Of a DNA stretch of 64,000 nucleotides, positions 45,796 to 57,848 are shown piece after piece. The stretch covers positions 163,568,342 to 163,632,341 of the forward strand of contig NC_073694.1 in the NCBI RefSeq assembly GCF_029784165.1, given 5' to 3'. Position 1 is the first letter of the stretch. Each line of letters starts with the position of its first letter. The notes below the pieces were generated by a model. That model was given only the letters and a program-made list of their open reading frames with translations, was not told the origin of the DNA and did no database searches. This DNA is from Wyeomyia smithii. Taxonomy: Eukaryota; Arthropoda; Insecta; Diptera; Culicidae. Position numbers and translations under genes: made by a program.

Positions 45796-48700
45796 ATGAG
45801 TGATTTTTTCAAGTCAGCAATAAATTACTTCAACGCTGGCCCAGCTGGCTGTGGTCAGGAATATGATTTTGTTGGTCAAACAGTGGAGATTGCCAATGTC
45901 AAGCTGCGGATCAAACGTGTAATCGCTGAAGGTGGGTGGAAAAAAAGGATTGACGGGAGTGATTCAGTGGGCTATTCCACAAAGTTTCCTGTAGCTAGTG
46001 TAAAACACAAAGTGTAGTATTTCTATTTGTGATAAAGGGTAACGCTGGGTACTATTTCAATACGACTCGTGTAATACAATAACATAAGAAGAAAAATTGA
46101 TGTGTATTGGAATAGTTTTATATGGATAATTTTTAAAGGGCGGGTAAGGAGAAGTGAGGGTTCAATTTCTTTGCCTGACACATTTCGGTACTTTGCTGCT
46201 TACAAGATTTGAGACTCGCTCTTCTCAGTGATAGAGCGTTTGTAGAGTTCTCTCTGTTATGTGGCATTTGTTTTGCTTATACTTTTTTTATGCTTTGTTT
46301 ATCGTATAGCATAATTTATAAAATGGTTCAATTTGTATAAATACAAGTATTATTTATTAGTAAAATTGGTAAGTATACAATTTCATTGGTCATTTTCTAC
46401 CACTAGGAGCTAAGAACTGTTCGTATTGTTCGAAAGACTATACGATTGAAAAAATTTACTACTACTCGATGTCCTGACAAAATCTATGCCCATTTCAGGT
46501 GGTTTTGCGTACGTTTATGTCGCACAGGATGTTCAGACTAACAGCGAATATGCTCTGAAACGTCTGCTGGGAGCCGACAAGGAGGAATGCAACAACATTA
46601 TCCGCGAAATAAACACACTGAAGCAAGTGTCTGGCCATCCTAACATCATAAAATTCATAGCGGCAACTTTTATCGATCGTACCCAGAATTCCTCTGCGAA
46701 GCGCGCCGAATATTTGTTAGTGACAGAACTGTGTAAAGGAGGTTCACTGTATGATTGTCTTGAGAAGGATCTTGCACCGGAAGCTGTTTTACGAGTATTC
46801 TATCAAGCTTGCAGGGCAGTTGCTCATTTACACACCCAAGCGGTTCCGATAAATCATCGGGATATTAAGGTAAGTAAGAAAACGCGATCTATCACCACTG
46901 AACTATAGGGAAGTTGTTTTGCAGATTGAGAATTTCCTTATCGGATGTGACGGTCAACTTAAATTGTGTGATTTCGGATCAGCATCGACTGACACCTATT
47001 CACCGGATGTGAACTGGAATGCCCATCAGAGAGATATGCTCGAAGATCTCCTTGGCCGCTGTACAACTCCAATGTATCGAGCTCCAGAACAACTGGACAC
47101 ATGGGCCAATCATCCTATCGGTATTAAAACAGATATCTGGGCATTGGGATGCATACTTTTTTGTCTGTGCTATCGAAAGCATCCGTTCGAAGATTCTGCT
47201 AAACTGCGTATTATCAACGCAAACTTTACCATACCAAATGATTCTCGGTATGCGTGCTTCAGTGAGATTATCAAAGGTTGCCTTCAAGTCGACCCGCTTA
47301 AGCGTTTTGACATTTCAATGGTTTTGGATAGATTGGCTGCAATATCGGAAACGAAAGGATGGTCATTAAAGGCTCCGCTTGGACTGCACGGAAAACCACT
47401 TAATACACCACCAAGTGGCGTTTCACCTAATCCTAGTCCAATGCATCTACCAGCAGATATTATTCCAGCATCAGGGAACCATGCCCCTCCTCAAAGACCT
47501 GCTCCTCCTCGACCAGCTCCGGCAGTGCACATGGCTGGGCCTCCCGAAGAACGAAAAAATGCGCAGCGCCCTCCAGATCCCGTGCGACCTCCTCCTCCAG
47601 TGATTGCACCGGCGGTTCATCATCATCCTCATCAGCCGCCATCGGTTGGAGCCTATGTTGGTGCAGCAGGCACTGGTGGAGGTGGGCTTCTTTCATCGAT
47701 AAAAGGTGGAGCAGGAAGTTTTTTTAAAAACCTGAAAGATACATCTTCGAAGGTAATGCAAACGGTTCAACAGAGCATTGCCCGCACTGATTTGGATATT
47801 AGTTGCATTACGCAGAGGATTTTGGTAATGCCTTGTCCTTCGGAAGGACTGGAATCGACCTATCGAACCAATCACATCGAAGATGTGAAGATATACCTGG
47901 AAAGCCGGTATCTTCCGACCAAAATCAGCATCTACAACCTTGGCCCACGCAATTGTCCAAGGCTGCCGCCACCAGTTCGCACCGTAGAGGGTAGTTTTAT
48001 TTATTCACCTGTTCCAGTATCATATAAAGCACCAACTTTGGTTGGTTTGTATTCCTTAGCCGAAGATATGTACGGCTTTTTGAACGCAGACCCTAAAACG
48101 GTGATTGTTGTCCAGAGCCCTGACTCTGGAAAAGCTTTAGCGGCTACCATGGTTTGTGCTCTGCTGATTTATAGCCAGTTGGTAACAGAGCCGGAGGATG
48201 CTATGCAGATATTTGCGGTCAAACGAACTCCGCCTGGCATGCGAGCATCTGAATTGCGGTATCTCTATTATATGGGTGATTTAGTTCGATCGGTACCGCA
48301 TTTACCCCACTACAATCCAGTAACATTAGTATCCGTTACGGCTAGCCCCGTACCTAGAATGACAAAAGCTCGCGACGGTTGTAGAGTCTACGTGGAAGTG
48401 GCTTCGGGTGATCGAGTTGTCTTTAGTACTTTACAAGATTATGATCGCATGCGACTGTATAGCGCTGCGGAAGGCAAAATATCTATCGCACTCAATGTAA
48501 CAGTGTGTGGCGATGTTACAGTTACTCTATACCACGCTCGTAATGCTCTCGGTGGCATGGGTCGTCCACAAGGATTAAAAATTTGTCAATTCCAGCTGAA
48601 TACCGGTTTCATACCGGAGGAGGAAACATTAATCAACTTCAGCAAATCCGAATTAGACGACGTTCCTGATTTGGAACACGTTCCACATGGCTTCAATGTA

Positions 48701-50339
48701 GCGCTGTCGGTATTCGTGGGGGACTCGGAACGTCCTCCTTCAAGCCAACCTCCTTGGACAACGGCAAAACTGCCTAGGGATCCAAAAATTTTGTTTGCTT
48801 CCCAATTAGAATATGAAGAGAATGTTGACAACTTTATTTCAAAACCGACATCCAAATCGGCAACAGCGCCGCATAGACCTCCTCCCCGTCCGGCTCCTCC
48901 ATCACCGCAACCATCTAGAGCAAACCAAGCACCATCAGCAACAAATGAACAGCCACCATCTACTGTTCCTGGCGATTCAGATCTTTTGAATATTAGCACT
49001 GCTAATCAAGAACAACCTGAAAAACTGAACCATGAGGAACAACAGAGTGCTAATTTTGATTTACTTGGTGGTTTCGCCCCCCCAGTTGCAGACGTAAGTG
49101 AATCAGATGGTGACAATAAACCTCCACCTGCTGCCCTGGATGATATTTTCGGAGATATCGCCAATGATGGAACTGCTGCTGGGCCGATACCATTGCAATC
49201 CACCAAATCGAGCACCGACCTGAACGGACTAAATCTTAATTTTGAAAATTTTGGAGGGGTCGCCAAGCCGGCAGTTTCCAACGAAACGGCTTCTAATGGA
49301 GTAATCAACAATCAGTTCAACAATAGCTTCGGATTCGATCCTTTTGCTGGAATTAGTGCCAGCGCCTTTCACAGCAGTCATCAACCGCAACAGCCACAGC
49401 AGGCTCAAACAACAAATAAAGATCCATTTGCTGACATAGGCAATTTAGGATCTAACCTAGGAGCCACCGGTTGGGGTAAATCTGGTGCTCCACCAACTAC
49501 AACTCCCAGTCCACGCTCAACACAGTTCTCCAGCCCGACCCATCAATATAGCGGAGCTAGCACAGCCAATCCTTCGCCAAGAGCACCGTCAACTCCTATC
49601 CATCAGATGCGTAGCCCAAGCGAAACACAGCGCCCTGACTACAGCCGATCACATTTCGAGCCGTCGAAGCAATCGGCCGCCGGCACCAATGGTGCCAACG
49701 GGCAACAAAAGGAAAAATCCGGCGATATTTTTGGTGACATTCTTGGCTCACAGGGTTATTCGTTCGGAAGTGGAAAAAATCAGGGACCGCGTACTATCAA
49801 CGACATGCGAAAAGAAGAATTGGTCAAGGAAATGGATCCGGAACGAGTAAAACTGATGGAATGGGTATGTCGTGTTGAATGTTTCTGAGATCTGTTACTG
49901 AAAGTGACTAACACGATTCATTATTTTTTTAGACTGAAGGAAAGAAAAATAACATCCGAGCGTTACTCTGTACGGTACACACTGTACTGTGGCCCGGTGC
50001 TAAGTGGACGAAGTGCGATATGCACCAATTGGTTAGTGCCGCTGATGTGAAGAAAATCTACCGAAAGGCTTGTCTAGCGGTACATCCGGACAAAGTAAGT
50101 TTCAGTGGAAATTACAGAAGACTTGTTTCAGGTACCTATGGTACTTTTCCTACAAGCTCGAATGTGTGTTAACGTGTTAAAATAATTTGTTGGAATTTAC
50201 GGAATATGAACTTTGTTATCTATTTCAGCACACGGGCACTGAAAACGAGAGCATGGCGAAACTAATTTTTATGGAACTGAACAACGCTTGGAGTGAATTT
50301 GAAAACGACGCCACGCAGCAGAATTTATTCGCCCAATAA
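45796..50339 (+). CDS. GAK: Cyclin-G-associated kinase / auxilin (GAK, fly aux)
   Basis: Uncoats clathrin vesicles with Hsc70 and phosphorylates adaptor subunits. Exons 45796-45931, 46499-46869, 46925-49864, 49933-50094 and 50229-50339 join in frame to 1239 aa. Kinase (about 40-320): GGFAYVYVA, YALKRLL, INHRDIKIENFLI and CDFGSAS. A Pro-rich linker follows, then the PTEN/auxilin-like phosphatase-C2 region (LESTYRTNHIEDVKIYLESRY to about 720). The C-terminal third is disordered with adaptor and clathrin motifs (DLLNIS, NFDLLGGF, DPFAGI, DPFADIG, DDIFGDI, GDIFGDIL). A J domain closes the protein with AVHPDKHTG (HPD). The phosphatase loop reads VVVQSPDSGKA, without the Cys/Arg pair, so it is inactive as in the family. 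Start: the first ATG, just before MSDFFKSAINYF. Confidence 0.96.
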
Positions 50340-53300
50340 GTGATACTTTATCGAGGACTTGTACTGTACTATTTATTCCTTAAGCCTTAGTGTGCTTGAC
50401 TTACCGCCGGCGCACACACATATGCAAATCATCACCGCGGCACCGATTTCATTAGATCCAAACTGACAACAGTAAGTACCAAAACTGTTAGCGTTTTGCC
50501 AGTTCGACTGTATGACGAACAACACATTTTCCGCATTGTTCACAAAATTCTCACACTGTTATCGCTTCTGAATAGTTGATAATCTTTTAAGTAGTTTTAC
50601 GAAGCATTACATCGTATAATGCTACTCTTTATGATTTATGTTCCATGGATGCTGCTGCAACATATAAGAAAACTGTATGAGATGTACCCGAAAGATAAAA
50701 AACATTATCGGTGAAAAATCTGTGAAACCATCAATTCAATTATCCAACATTTTACAGATCGTACACCTATTGGAGTGTTAAAAGTTTTCAAAACGTGGCT
50801 TGTTACACTTGTGATGCAATGGTTCAAATCAAATCGGATTTTATCATCATAGCTCCTATCGTATTGACATTTACATGGTTTTGCATTTTTATTTTCTCAG
50901 ATTCGTTTTTTAACAGACATTAGAAGCTCGTTATTTAATGATGATTTACTGATTATTTAATCATACAAAGAAACATGAATTTCATTGCATCCACAAGTTT
51001 CGTAACAAGCAAATACAGCAAAATATATCTTTATTTTGATAATGTTCTACTCAACTCTAATCAACGCTATAATAATGTTGAGATTACCTAACAAGTATGA
51101 ACTAGCAACTATAGCAACCGAATAATAGGTATTCTCGATGTTTTGCAACAATATTGATAGAGCAGTGGCTTTAGAATATAACATCGAGAGGCATAACATT
51201 GAAGACCATTTAGATTAAACTTTTTTTACTGAATTAAACCTTCAGTTTTTTAAAAATGCCATTCGAGTGTGGGTGTTATATATTTATATATAACTCTGAT
51301 ATATAGCACTGATTCCTTTGTCTTTCGATAGACTTGCAAACATCCGATGTAACGATTGAAACTGATACCTACGTTCTACAAGTCCAAAAAAAGCCAGTGT
51401 AAAAATGCAAATTACTACATTAATAAACCGTTGTTGATTGTAAATGTAACAATTTAAGAAATAGGGTAGCAAATGCAAACGAGCAAATAAGTTATTGTTC
51501 AGCCCTCGGTTGAAGGAATCAAACACGAAAAGCAAAGCGATACGAACTGTGATTGAAAATGAGTTTGAATTGGCCGAATGACGTGCAGAGAGCGAGTGGT
51601 GTGAAGACAACAATAAATAGGAGACGAATTTATTTCTGACTGCGTTAAACTGCTCTTCAGTGCGTGATTATAACTTTACGTAACAACTATAAACTTACTT
51701 TTCGTGTGTATATTTTTGTCGTATATTTTAGGACGTTAAGCATAGCAGGATTTAATAACAACAACGACTGCAATACTATATTTTTTACTCAGTTCGTTAA
51801 CTTAATTGCGTCTAGGTGAGCATTCCTGAGCATTCAGTTGAACGCCACAATGGAATATCCTGCGGGTTTATTCTTTGGCGTTCGACTATGCGTTTTACTT
51901 CTCTAAATCCTTATATATAAACCTTAATAAACCGTGTTGATTTACCGATGGGGATGTATGAAGCGAGAAACGAGAGTAGTATTGGAATTTGTTTAATGAT
52001 TTATGTCTTCACGATAAATTTGATTCGAATGTGAATATGTTGAAACTAGAGACACCGTATTTAATAAGGATAATAGTTAATATATTGCTCCTATTGATGA
52101 ATCGTACAGTTAAAGCAGGTACGGCCGATACTTGGTTAATGGCGAACATATCCGAATGCATTGTTACTGTGACTATGTAACTGGTAGTTTAACATATGAG
52201 CAATTCCCGCTGAGACCGGCTCACTATTTACATGATGGTATTGAAAACGATTCAAGTTATGTTTTTTTGGAAGCCCATGTTGAACAAGAATAGAAACTGC
52301 ATTTGGTTGTTCAAATTGACTGAAAATCAATACGTTTTATAAATTTTCTGGTTTTTCTTCAAGACTTGGCTCACCAATCCTGAATTTCTCTTTGAGATTA
52401 CCTAAGACAACGTATCATTAGAAAGAGAAAAGATGGGGCCTTTTTTTCGCAAATATCAAAGTGGGTGGTCGCTGTATTTGATTTGGCCGCCATATTGTTT
52501 TCTTTCAGAAAAATTGATTTTTGAATAGGTACCCAAATACCTCAAATTTCATTATTCCATTCGAAAGATCATGCTTTTTTACAAAAAATATGTTGAAATT
52601 AGATTTGTATGATGCCTAAAACAAAAATAATATTAAAATTACCAAACCTTCTTCGGCGATCGCTTGGGGTCTTCGAGGGTAGAATCCTGCGATCAATTGT
52701 TAGCATCGCTAGCTTAACCCATTCCCGGCGGGTGATGCCGTAATGCATCACCTGACATCTAAACTTTGATTGTAGCTTAACAATTATAGTTGCATTTTTG
52801 AATAACGAAACTATTTAATACGGTTAAAGAACAGATCGTCCTACAATATGCAATACAACTTGTGTCAATTGTGCATGTAGTTGCTGAGTAATACGAGTTT
52901 GAAGGTCATTTTTCGAGGTAAAATTCGATTTCTCCGCCGGGCATGGGTAATGAAGGTGCTAGGGATTGCTTGTAGTCTTGCGCCGCTGGCATGGGGAATA
53001 GAATGCAATACCTACAGGAAGGGTTTGTCGTGGGTTGCTGTCACACCCCCAACGTACCGACCCAGATAGGCCATAGTTAGACCACCGCACCCTTAAGCAC
53101 GCAGCCCGTCACCCATCGGTTTTCCAGACACCAGCACCAAATCTAGAGCAGGCGAAAATATGGTTGACATATGGGGGGATGGAAAAGCGCGGCTACGATT
53201 ATTGGCGCGAGATTTTAGACGAGTTCAATGTCTTAGGGCAAGGAGGAATGATCTGCTGTAGCCACTACACTCACTTGTAACCCAAATTCCAAAGTGAACG

Positions 53301-53482
53301 GTCACGATCTGTGAATATTTTAAAAGCGAGAAGACAAGTAAACTTAAAGACAGTGTAATAGCGAATTTCTTTATTCCACGGGGTTAGTGCCAACTTTCGG
53401 GTGGAATAAAAAACGATCTCGATCTACGATCTAAAGCCTTGCGTTGGTGTGCGTGAGACCATGTGCAATGTAAACATCAATA
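50340..53482. other. Intergenic, no gene recognised
   Basis: About 3.1 kb. The first part should be the GAK 3' UTR. 52350-52730 contains a stretch (CACCAATCCTGAATTTCTCT..., TCTTCGAGGGTAGAATCC) that looks like old repeat DNA, and 52970-53270 is less AT-rich than its surroundings; no domain is readable in any frame. Confidence 0.55.
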
Positions 53483-54196
53483 AGGCAATCCACGAGACAG
53501 TTGCGATCAGCTGATTTCAGTCTGTTTTCAACTTATGACAGCTTTACGTATATTCGAACGGTCGCAACCATGACCGATGTCATGACAACTGTTTCTTGAA
53601 GCCGCCGCTGATGATGATGGCGCTAGTGTTGAAAATATGATCATAAGCTTCGTTCATTGTGCCGCATGTGTTACTGTACGGATTTTTTACGTGCTCCTAA
53701 CAATTTTTAATGTAGGGCTCTCCAGAACGTGTTGAAACATGTTTGAACGTGACCATTTATGTCCTGCACAAAATCCATAAAACGTTCAAAACGAAACAGT
53801 CGTTCTTCGCTTTTTGCATTTCTGCACACCACTTGCAGCAACAGTCAATCTCGTATGGACGGAGCTTATTCGGTTGTTTCGCAAGCACTGACAACCTTTT
53901 GACGTATAACCGAGCCAGAGAGCCAGAGAAAAACGGCTTCAAGCAAAATGTATGGGGATGACGTTCGTGACAGCGATGGGATGCAACTCGGATCCAGAAG
54001 CGTGAAAAACAAATGTTATCCGATCGGTAGCTTTTGTATTGCGGATGCCAATCCTAAATACAACAATAACAAATCATTTTTGATATTATTGCCGACATTA
54101 AAAGATTTCTGTTTTGATCGTGTTTTGGTTTTGCAGCTTGAAAAACAGCAACAATAATAAACGTACAAACATTGATAAGCCACCCGTGGACTGCCT
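53483..54196. mobile_element. MITE family M1, copy B (714 bp)
   Basis: Ends AGGCAATCCACGAGAC... and ...CCGTGGACTGCCT, flanked by TA (53481-53482, 54197-54198). Outer parts match copy A at 42438-42752 in inverse orientation; about 400 bp in the middle (about 53570-53970) is absent from copy A. No ORF of significance. One of the two shows an internal insertion or deletion. Confidence 0.85.
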
Positions 54197-54829
54197 TATG
54201 CTGTCAAAATACTTTTTTCCATCCCGCCATCTCTGCTGCATCCCGCCAATACCTTTGCTGCAGCAATTATTTCTTCTCTGCGTTCCATGATTTCATTGCA
54301 CAGACGACAACACATTTTTCTTTTGTTTTCAGCATCACTCGCGTGTTTTGACCGTTTTGACAGTTACGATGTAATAGTATTGGTGAACCCACTCGCAAAA
54401 CTGACAAAAATCACAGTGCGAACCTGTCTGTTTTGCAGGCGCTTCCAGGTCAAAACTGGGTCAATATCGAGCGAATAAAGAAGGGTTTTGACAGCAGTTA
54501 GTGCGCTTCCCGGTCAAAACGAGGTGAGCTGGTGGAATAAAGAAATTCGCTATAAGAGTGTGCACAGTGGGGCGACTTCATACAAAGGCTGGCCAAACCG
54601 AAAAAGTGTCAATAAATGCGACAAAAATATGGTTTTTACATAACTTTGGGGTGCTAAACACAAATCTGGCATCCATTTTTTTATTTTGGTCCGTTAATAA
54701 AGGACGAGACCTAACTGTTATGGATATTTTCGAGTTTTCCCCTTTTTATCAAATAAAATTATATGATCTTTAACCACAAGCAACGGCACAGGACGTCCTT
54801 CTTACTGAAAAAGATTCCGTAGTTTTTGC

Positions 54830-55085
54830 ACGACCCCTCAAATCAATCAAGTTTTGCGAAAAAAATACCCCCCCCCCCTTTGTAACGATAGATAACGTTC
54901 GACATGACTCCCCCCCTAAAATTACGTAACGCTGATCAGTCTGTCTCTCCTCCAAAATTTTCAATTTCGAGCAAACATCACAGTTACGTAACTGTCTCTG
55001 CTACCCCCCCTCCCCCCTACGTAACAATAAGTAACGCAGAATCAACCCCCCTTCCCCCCCTTCATGCGTTACGTAATTTGTGTAC
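54830..55085. repeat. C-rich ACGTAACGC repeat (MITE-like)
   Basis: CCCCCC tracts separated by ACGTAAC/GTAACG words (for example 54921-54934, 55017-55035) and ending GCGTTACGTAATTTGTGTAC at about 55067-55086. The left edge near TTTTGCACGACCCC is only a weak inverse of the right edge. Related to the fragment at 42755-42865. Confidence 0.55.
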
Positions 55086-55597
55086 GACGCCTAACTATTG
55101 GAAGTGTGGAAATCAGGAGATGATGACTATTTTTACGAGTGAAATATTTTATTATTTAATTACTCTTCTCTTGAGCCTCTTTGGTCATTTTCCCTATAGA
55201 TAGTATAGCGGTTTGACTGACATTGCTGACCTGAAACATCGGCTTGGTCTAACCTGATTTTTTTTCTTGGTGGTTTCATATTGTGTTTTAGACTTAGATT
55301 TTTGCTAGCGCTCGAATCCCAGCCGATATGAAATATAAATCGTGCACTCAAAACAACGTACCCAACCCTGAAGCGAAGATATTCTGTAATTCAAATAATC
55401 TTCGTTTACGTTCAATGTCCGAATCTTTTCAATGTTATTGAACTCCGGTATTGTTGCTGTACAAGCATAACAGCGTTGAGCAGAAGTTGTATTTGTTAAG
55501 AAATTGACGCATTTTCATCAATCATTGTAAGAAATAGTGAAACAGAATGAAACAATGACAAGTATTTTTATAACTTTTTTTATAAGTGTATAAATTT

Positions 55598-55988
55598 CCC
55601 TCTCCGGAATCGAACCCTGATTCCCCGTTACCCGTTGCAACCATGGTAGTCCTCTATACTACCATCAATAGTTGATAGGGCAGATATTTGAAAGATCTGT
55701 CGTCGGTGCGAGACCATACGATCAACAATATTATCCAGATTTCAACTCAACACGTCACGGAGGACGATTGGTTTGACTAATAATTGCACAGGTTCCGCGA
55801 GGTCCCTGCATTTTGCATGTATTAGCTCTAGATTTTCCACAGTTATCCAAGTCACTAGTTAAATGATCTTGTAAATTATAGCTGTTATACTGAGCCTTAT
55901 GCGGTTTCACATTAAATCTGTTTGTACTTAGACATGCATGGCTTAACCTTTGAGACAAGCGTATATTACTGGTAGGATCAACCAGAAT
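55598..55988 (-). pseudogene. 18S rRNA 5' fragment (about 390 nt, truncated)
   Basis: Minus strand begins CTGGTTGATCCTACCAGTAA, the universal 18S start with changes, and runs through AAGCCATGCATGTCTAAGTA, GAGCTAATACATGCAAAATG, GTATAGAGGACTACCATGGT to AATCAGGGTTCGATTCCGGA GAGGG, where it breaks off. Differences from the conserved core (CTACC for CTGCC, AGTAATATACGC, AAAGGTTAAGCC, GTGGAAAATC for GTGGTAATTC) mean it is no longer a functional rRNA copy. The rest of 18S is not in the window. Confidence 0.93.
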
Positions 55989-57470
55989 ATTTATTGAGAT
56001 GTCTGTGATCTTTCTCCAACGCTCCAATCTATTGTGGATGATGAAGATTGTCTAGAAATTTGAAGTTATGTAACGTTGAATCGCTATGTGTTGAAAAAAG
56101 AATTTGTTTTATTTTTTTTTATTTTTGATTGAATATATGTGTTTGATCTTGCTGTAAGGATAAGATTTTGCTTTAAAGATAATAAATGTGCAACTGATGA
56201 AATGTATTTATGTAATTAATGTAGGGTTGGCTAAGGTTTTGAAATTGGTTTTGTACTTAGGGATAATTTGAATTTTAGGTGTTATAATTAATCTACATAA
56301 TTAGTTCTATTTAATTAGTGGTAATTTGTTTTCGTTATAAGTTGAATAAGTTTTGTTATGGGTTACTATAATTTAGTCATTTGCGAAAGAAAAATAAACA
56401 AAATTTTTTTTTTTCTTAAACGTTTAATATTCTTATATTTCATTTATTTTAATATCTATTTTTATTGTTGTTATAGGAGGTCTTGAAGTTAAATTTTAAG
56501 ATTTTTTTTTTCAAGGAAAATATTTTTATAGATATTTATAAGGTTTTTTTTTGTTTTAAGATGTGAGATTCGTCTTGTGTTTTTTTATTCTGTATTTTAT
56601 TTGCAACTTTTTGTTGTTGTTGCTAGTATTGTGAAAGTTATCGGATTATAATTAAATGAAAATAATATTACATGATCCTAAAAAAAATGAATCTAAGAAA
56701 ATATTACAGTGTTATTGATGAGTCTTTTGCTAATCTGTTCGGTTTATGACTGATTTAAGTAATTTGTTTTATAAATGTTTTTTTAAAATTGAAAAATATT
56801 TATTAGATTTTGAGTTTTTAAAATTAGTGAGACAATGATTATGTAATTTGGTAGAATTTGCATTGATATAGTTGCTCTGTCAGACTATACTCTAAGTATA
56901 ATCAGATGAGAACAAAAATATATGAATGCAATATTTCTAACAAAGTTACATAAACACATAAATTTATATTATCTAAAGTTAGGTTTAGCAGAATTGTTTA
57001 GCACATATTTCGTGACTATGGAAAAACTGTTTGTTGGTTTTTTTTTTTAAATTTAGGTTAGGTTATTTATTTACGTTTGTTTTAATGTCATGTAATGTTT
57101 TAGTTTGGTTATTGCTTTGTTTGTGAAAATAAGGAAAATATGATAATTGTTTTTATGTCATACTTTGTAATGTTATGGTTATATATGAGTTGGTACTGTT
57201 GAATAAATTTGTTGTAAAGAGGTAATTTAGATAAAAATATTAAAACGAATTGAAATATAATTGGGAATTAGGAATAATAAGGATTAGTCAACCAATGAAA
57301 AGGTTAGCAATATTATGTTAACTAATAATAAGTGTATAAATTTTAGGTTAAGAAATTACTTAATTTAAGGTATATAATTGGACTGCTTTTCTATTTGCTG
57401 GGTTTAATTTAAAAATTTGTAATATTTTTATGATATTATAAAGTTATAATTATTTTTTTTTCTTCATCTA
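55989..57470 (-). other. AT-rich, C-poor tract upstream of the 18S fragment (spacer candidate)
   Basis: In 18S orientation this is the sequence before the rRNA start, where the external transcribed spacer belongs. It is T/A/G on the plus strand with very few C, many T runs, and GTTAGGTTA- and GGTTATTTA-like words. No ORF. Identity as rDNA spacer is inference from position only. Confidence 0.4.
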
Positions 57471-57848
57471 CAGTTTATTTTACACGGCACAAATACAATT
57501 CAATGTTTAACGGCGCCAATTATATCTGGTAGCTTACTTTCTAAAGTATCTTAATAACTAAAAGCAAATTTTTTATCCTCGCTGCCGACTACGAGCTGAA
57601 ACTAAATCTAACTTAAAGCTAGAATATTTTGCATTAAAAGCACAGGTTTGCTGTTTGATGGTTTTCATTGCCATAGGTAAACAGCATATTAAATTTGTTC
57701 CGCTGCTGGTCCAAGATATTACGGACTGGCATATTGGGTTGTTTTCATCGGGCCTTGAGAGTATCGTGCGGGTCTGATTGCTGTTTCCGGATCCGGGGTC
57801 TTAACGTGTTCTTGTCGTTTGGTTGGATGTAGGCGGAAGGGGATAGGA

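Noticed and set aside
55600..55670. tRNA-like GGTTCGATTCC box on the minus strand
   Set aside because: It is the conserved 18S sequence AATCAGGGTTCGATTCCGGA; the flanks continue as 18S rRNA.
55755..56027. 90-aa ORF on the minus strand
   Set aside because: It lies across the 18S fragment and its upstream flank.
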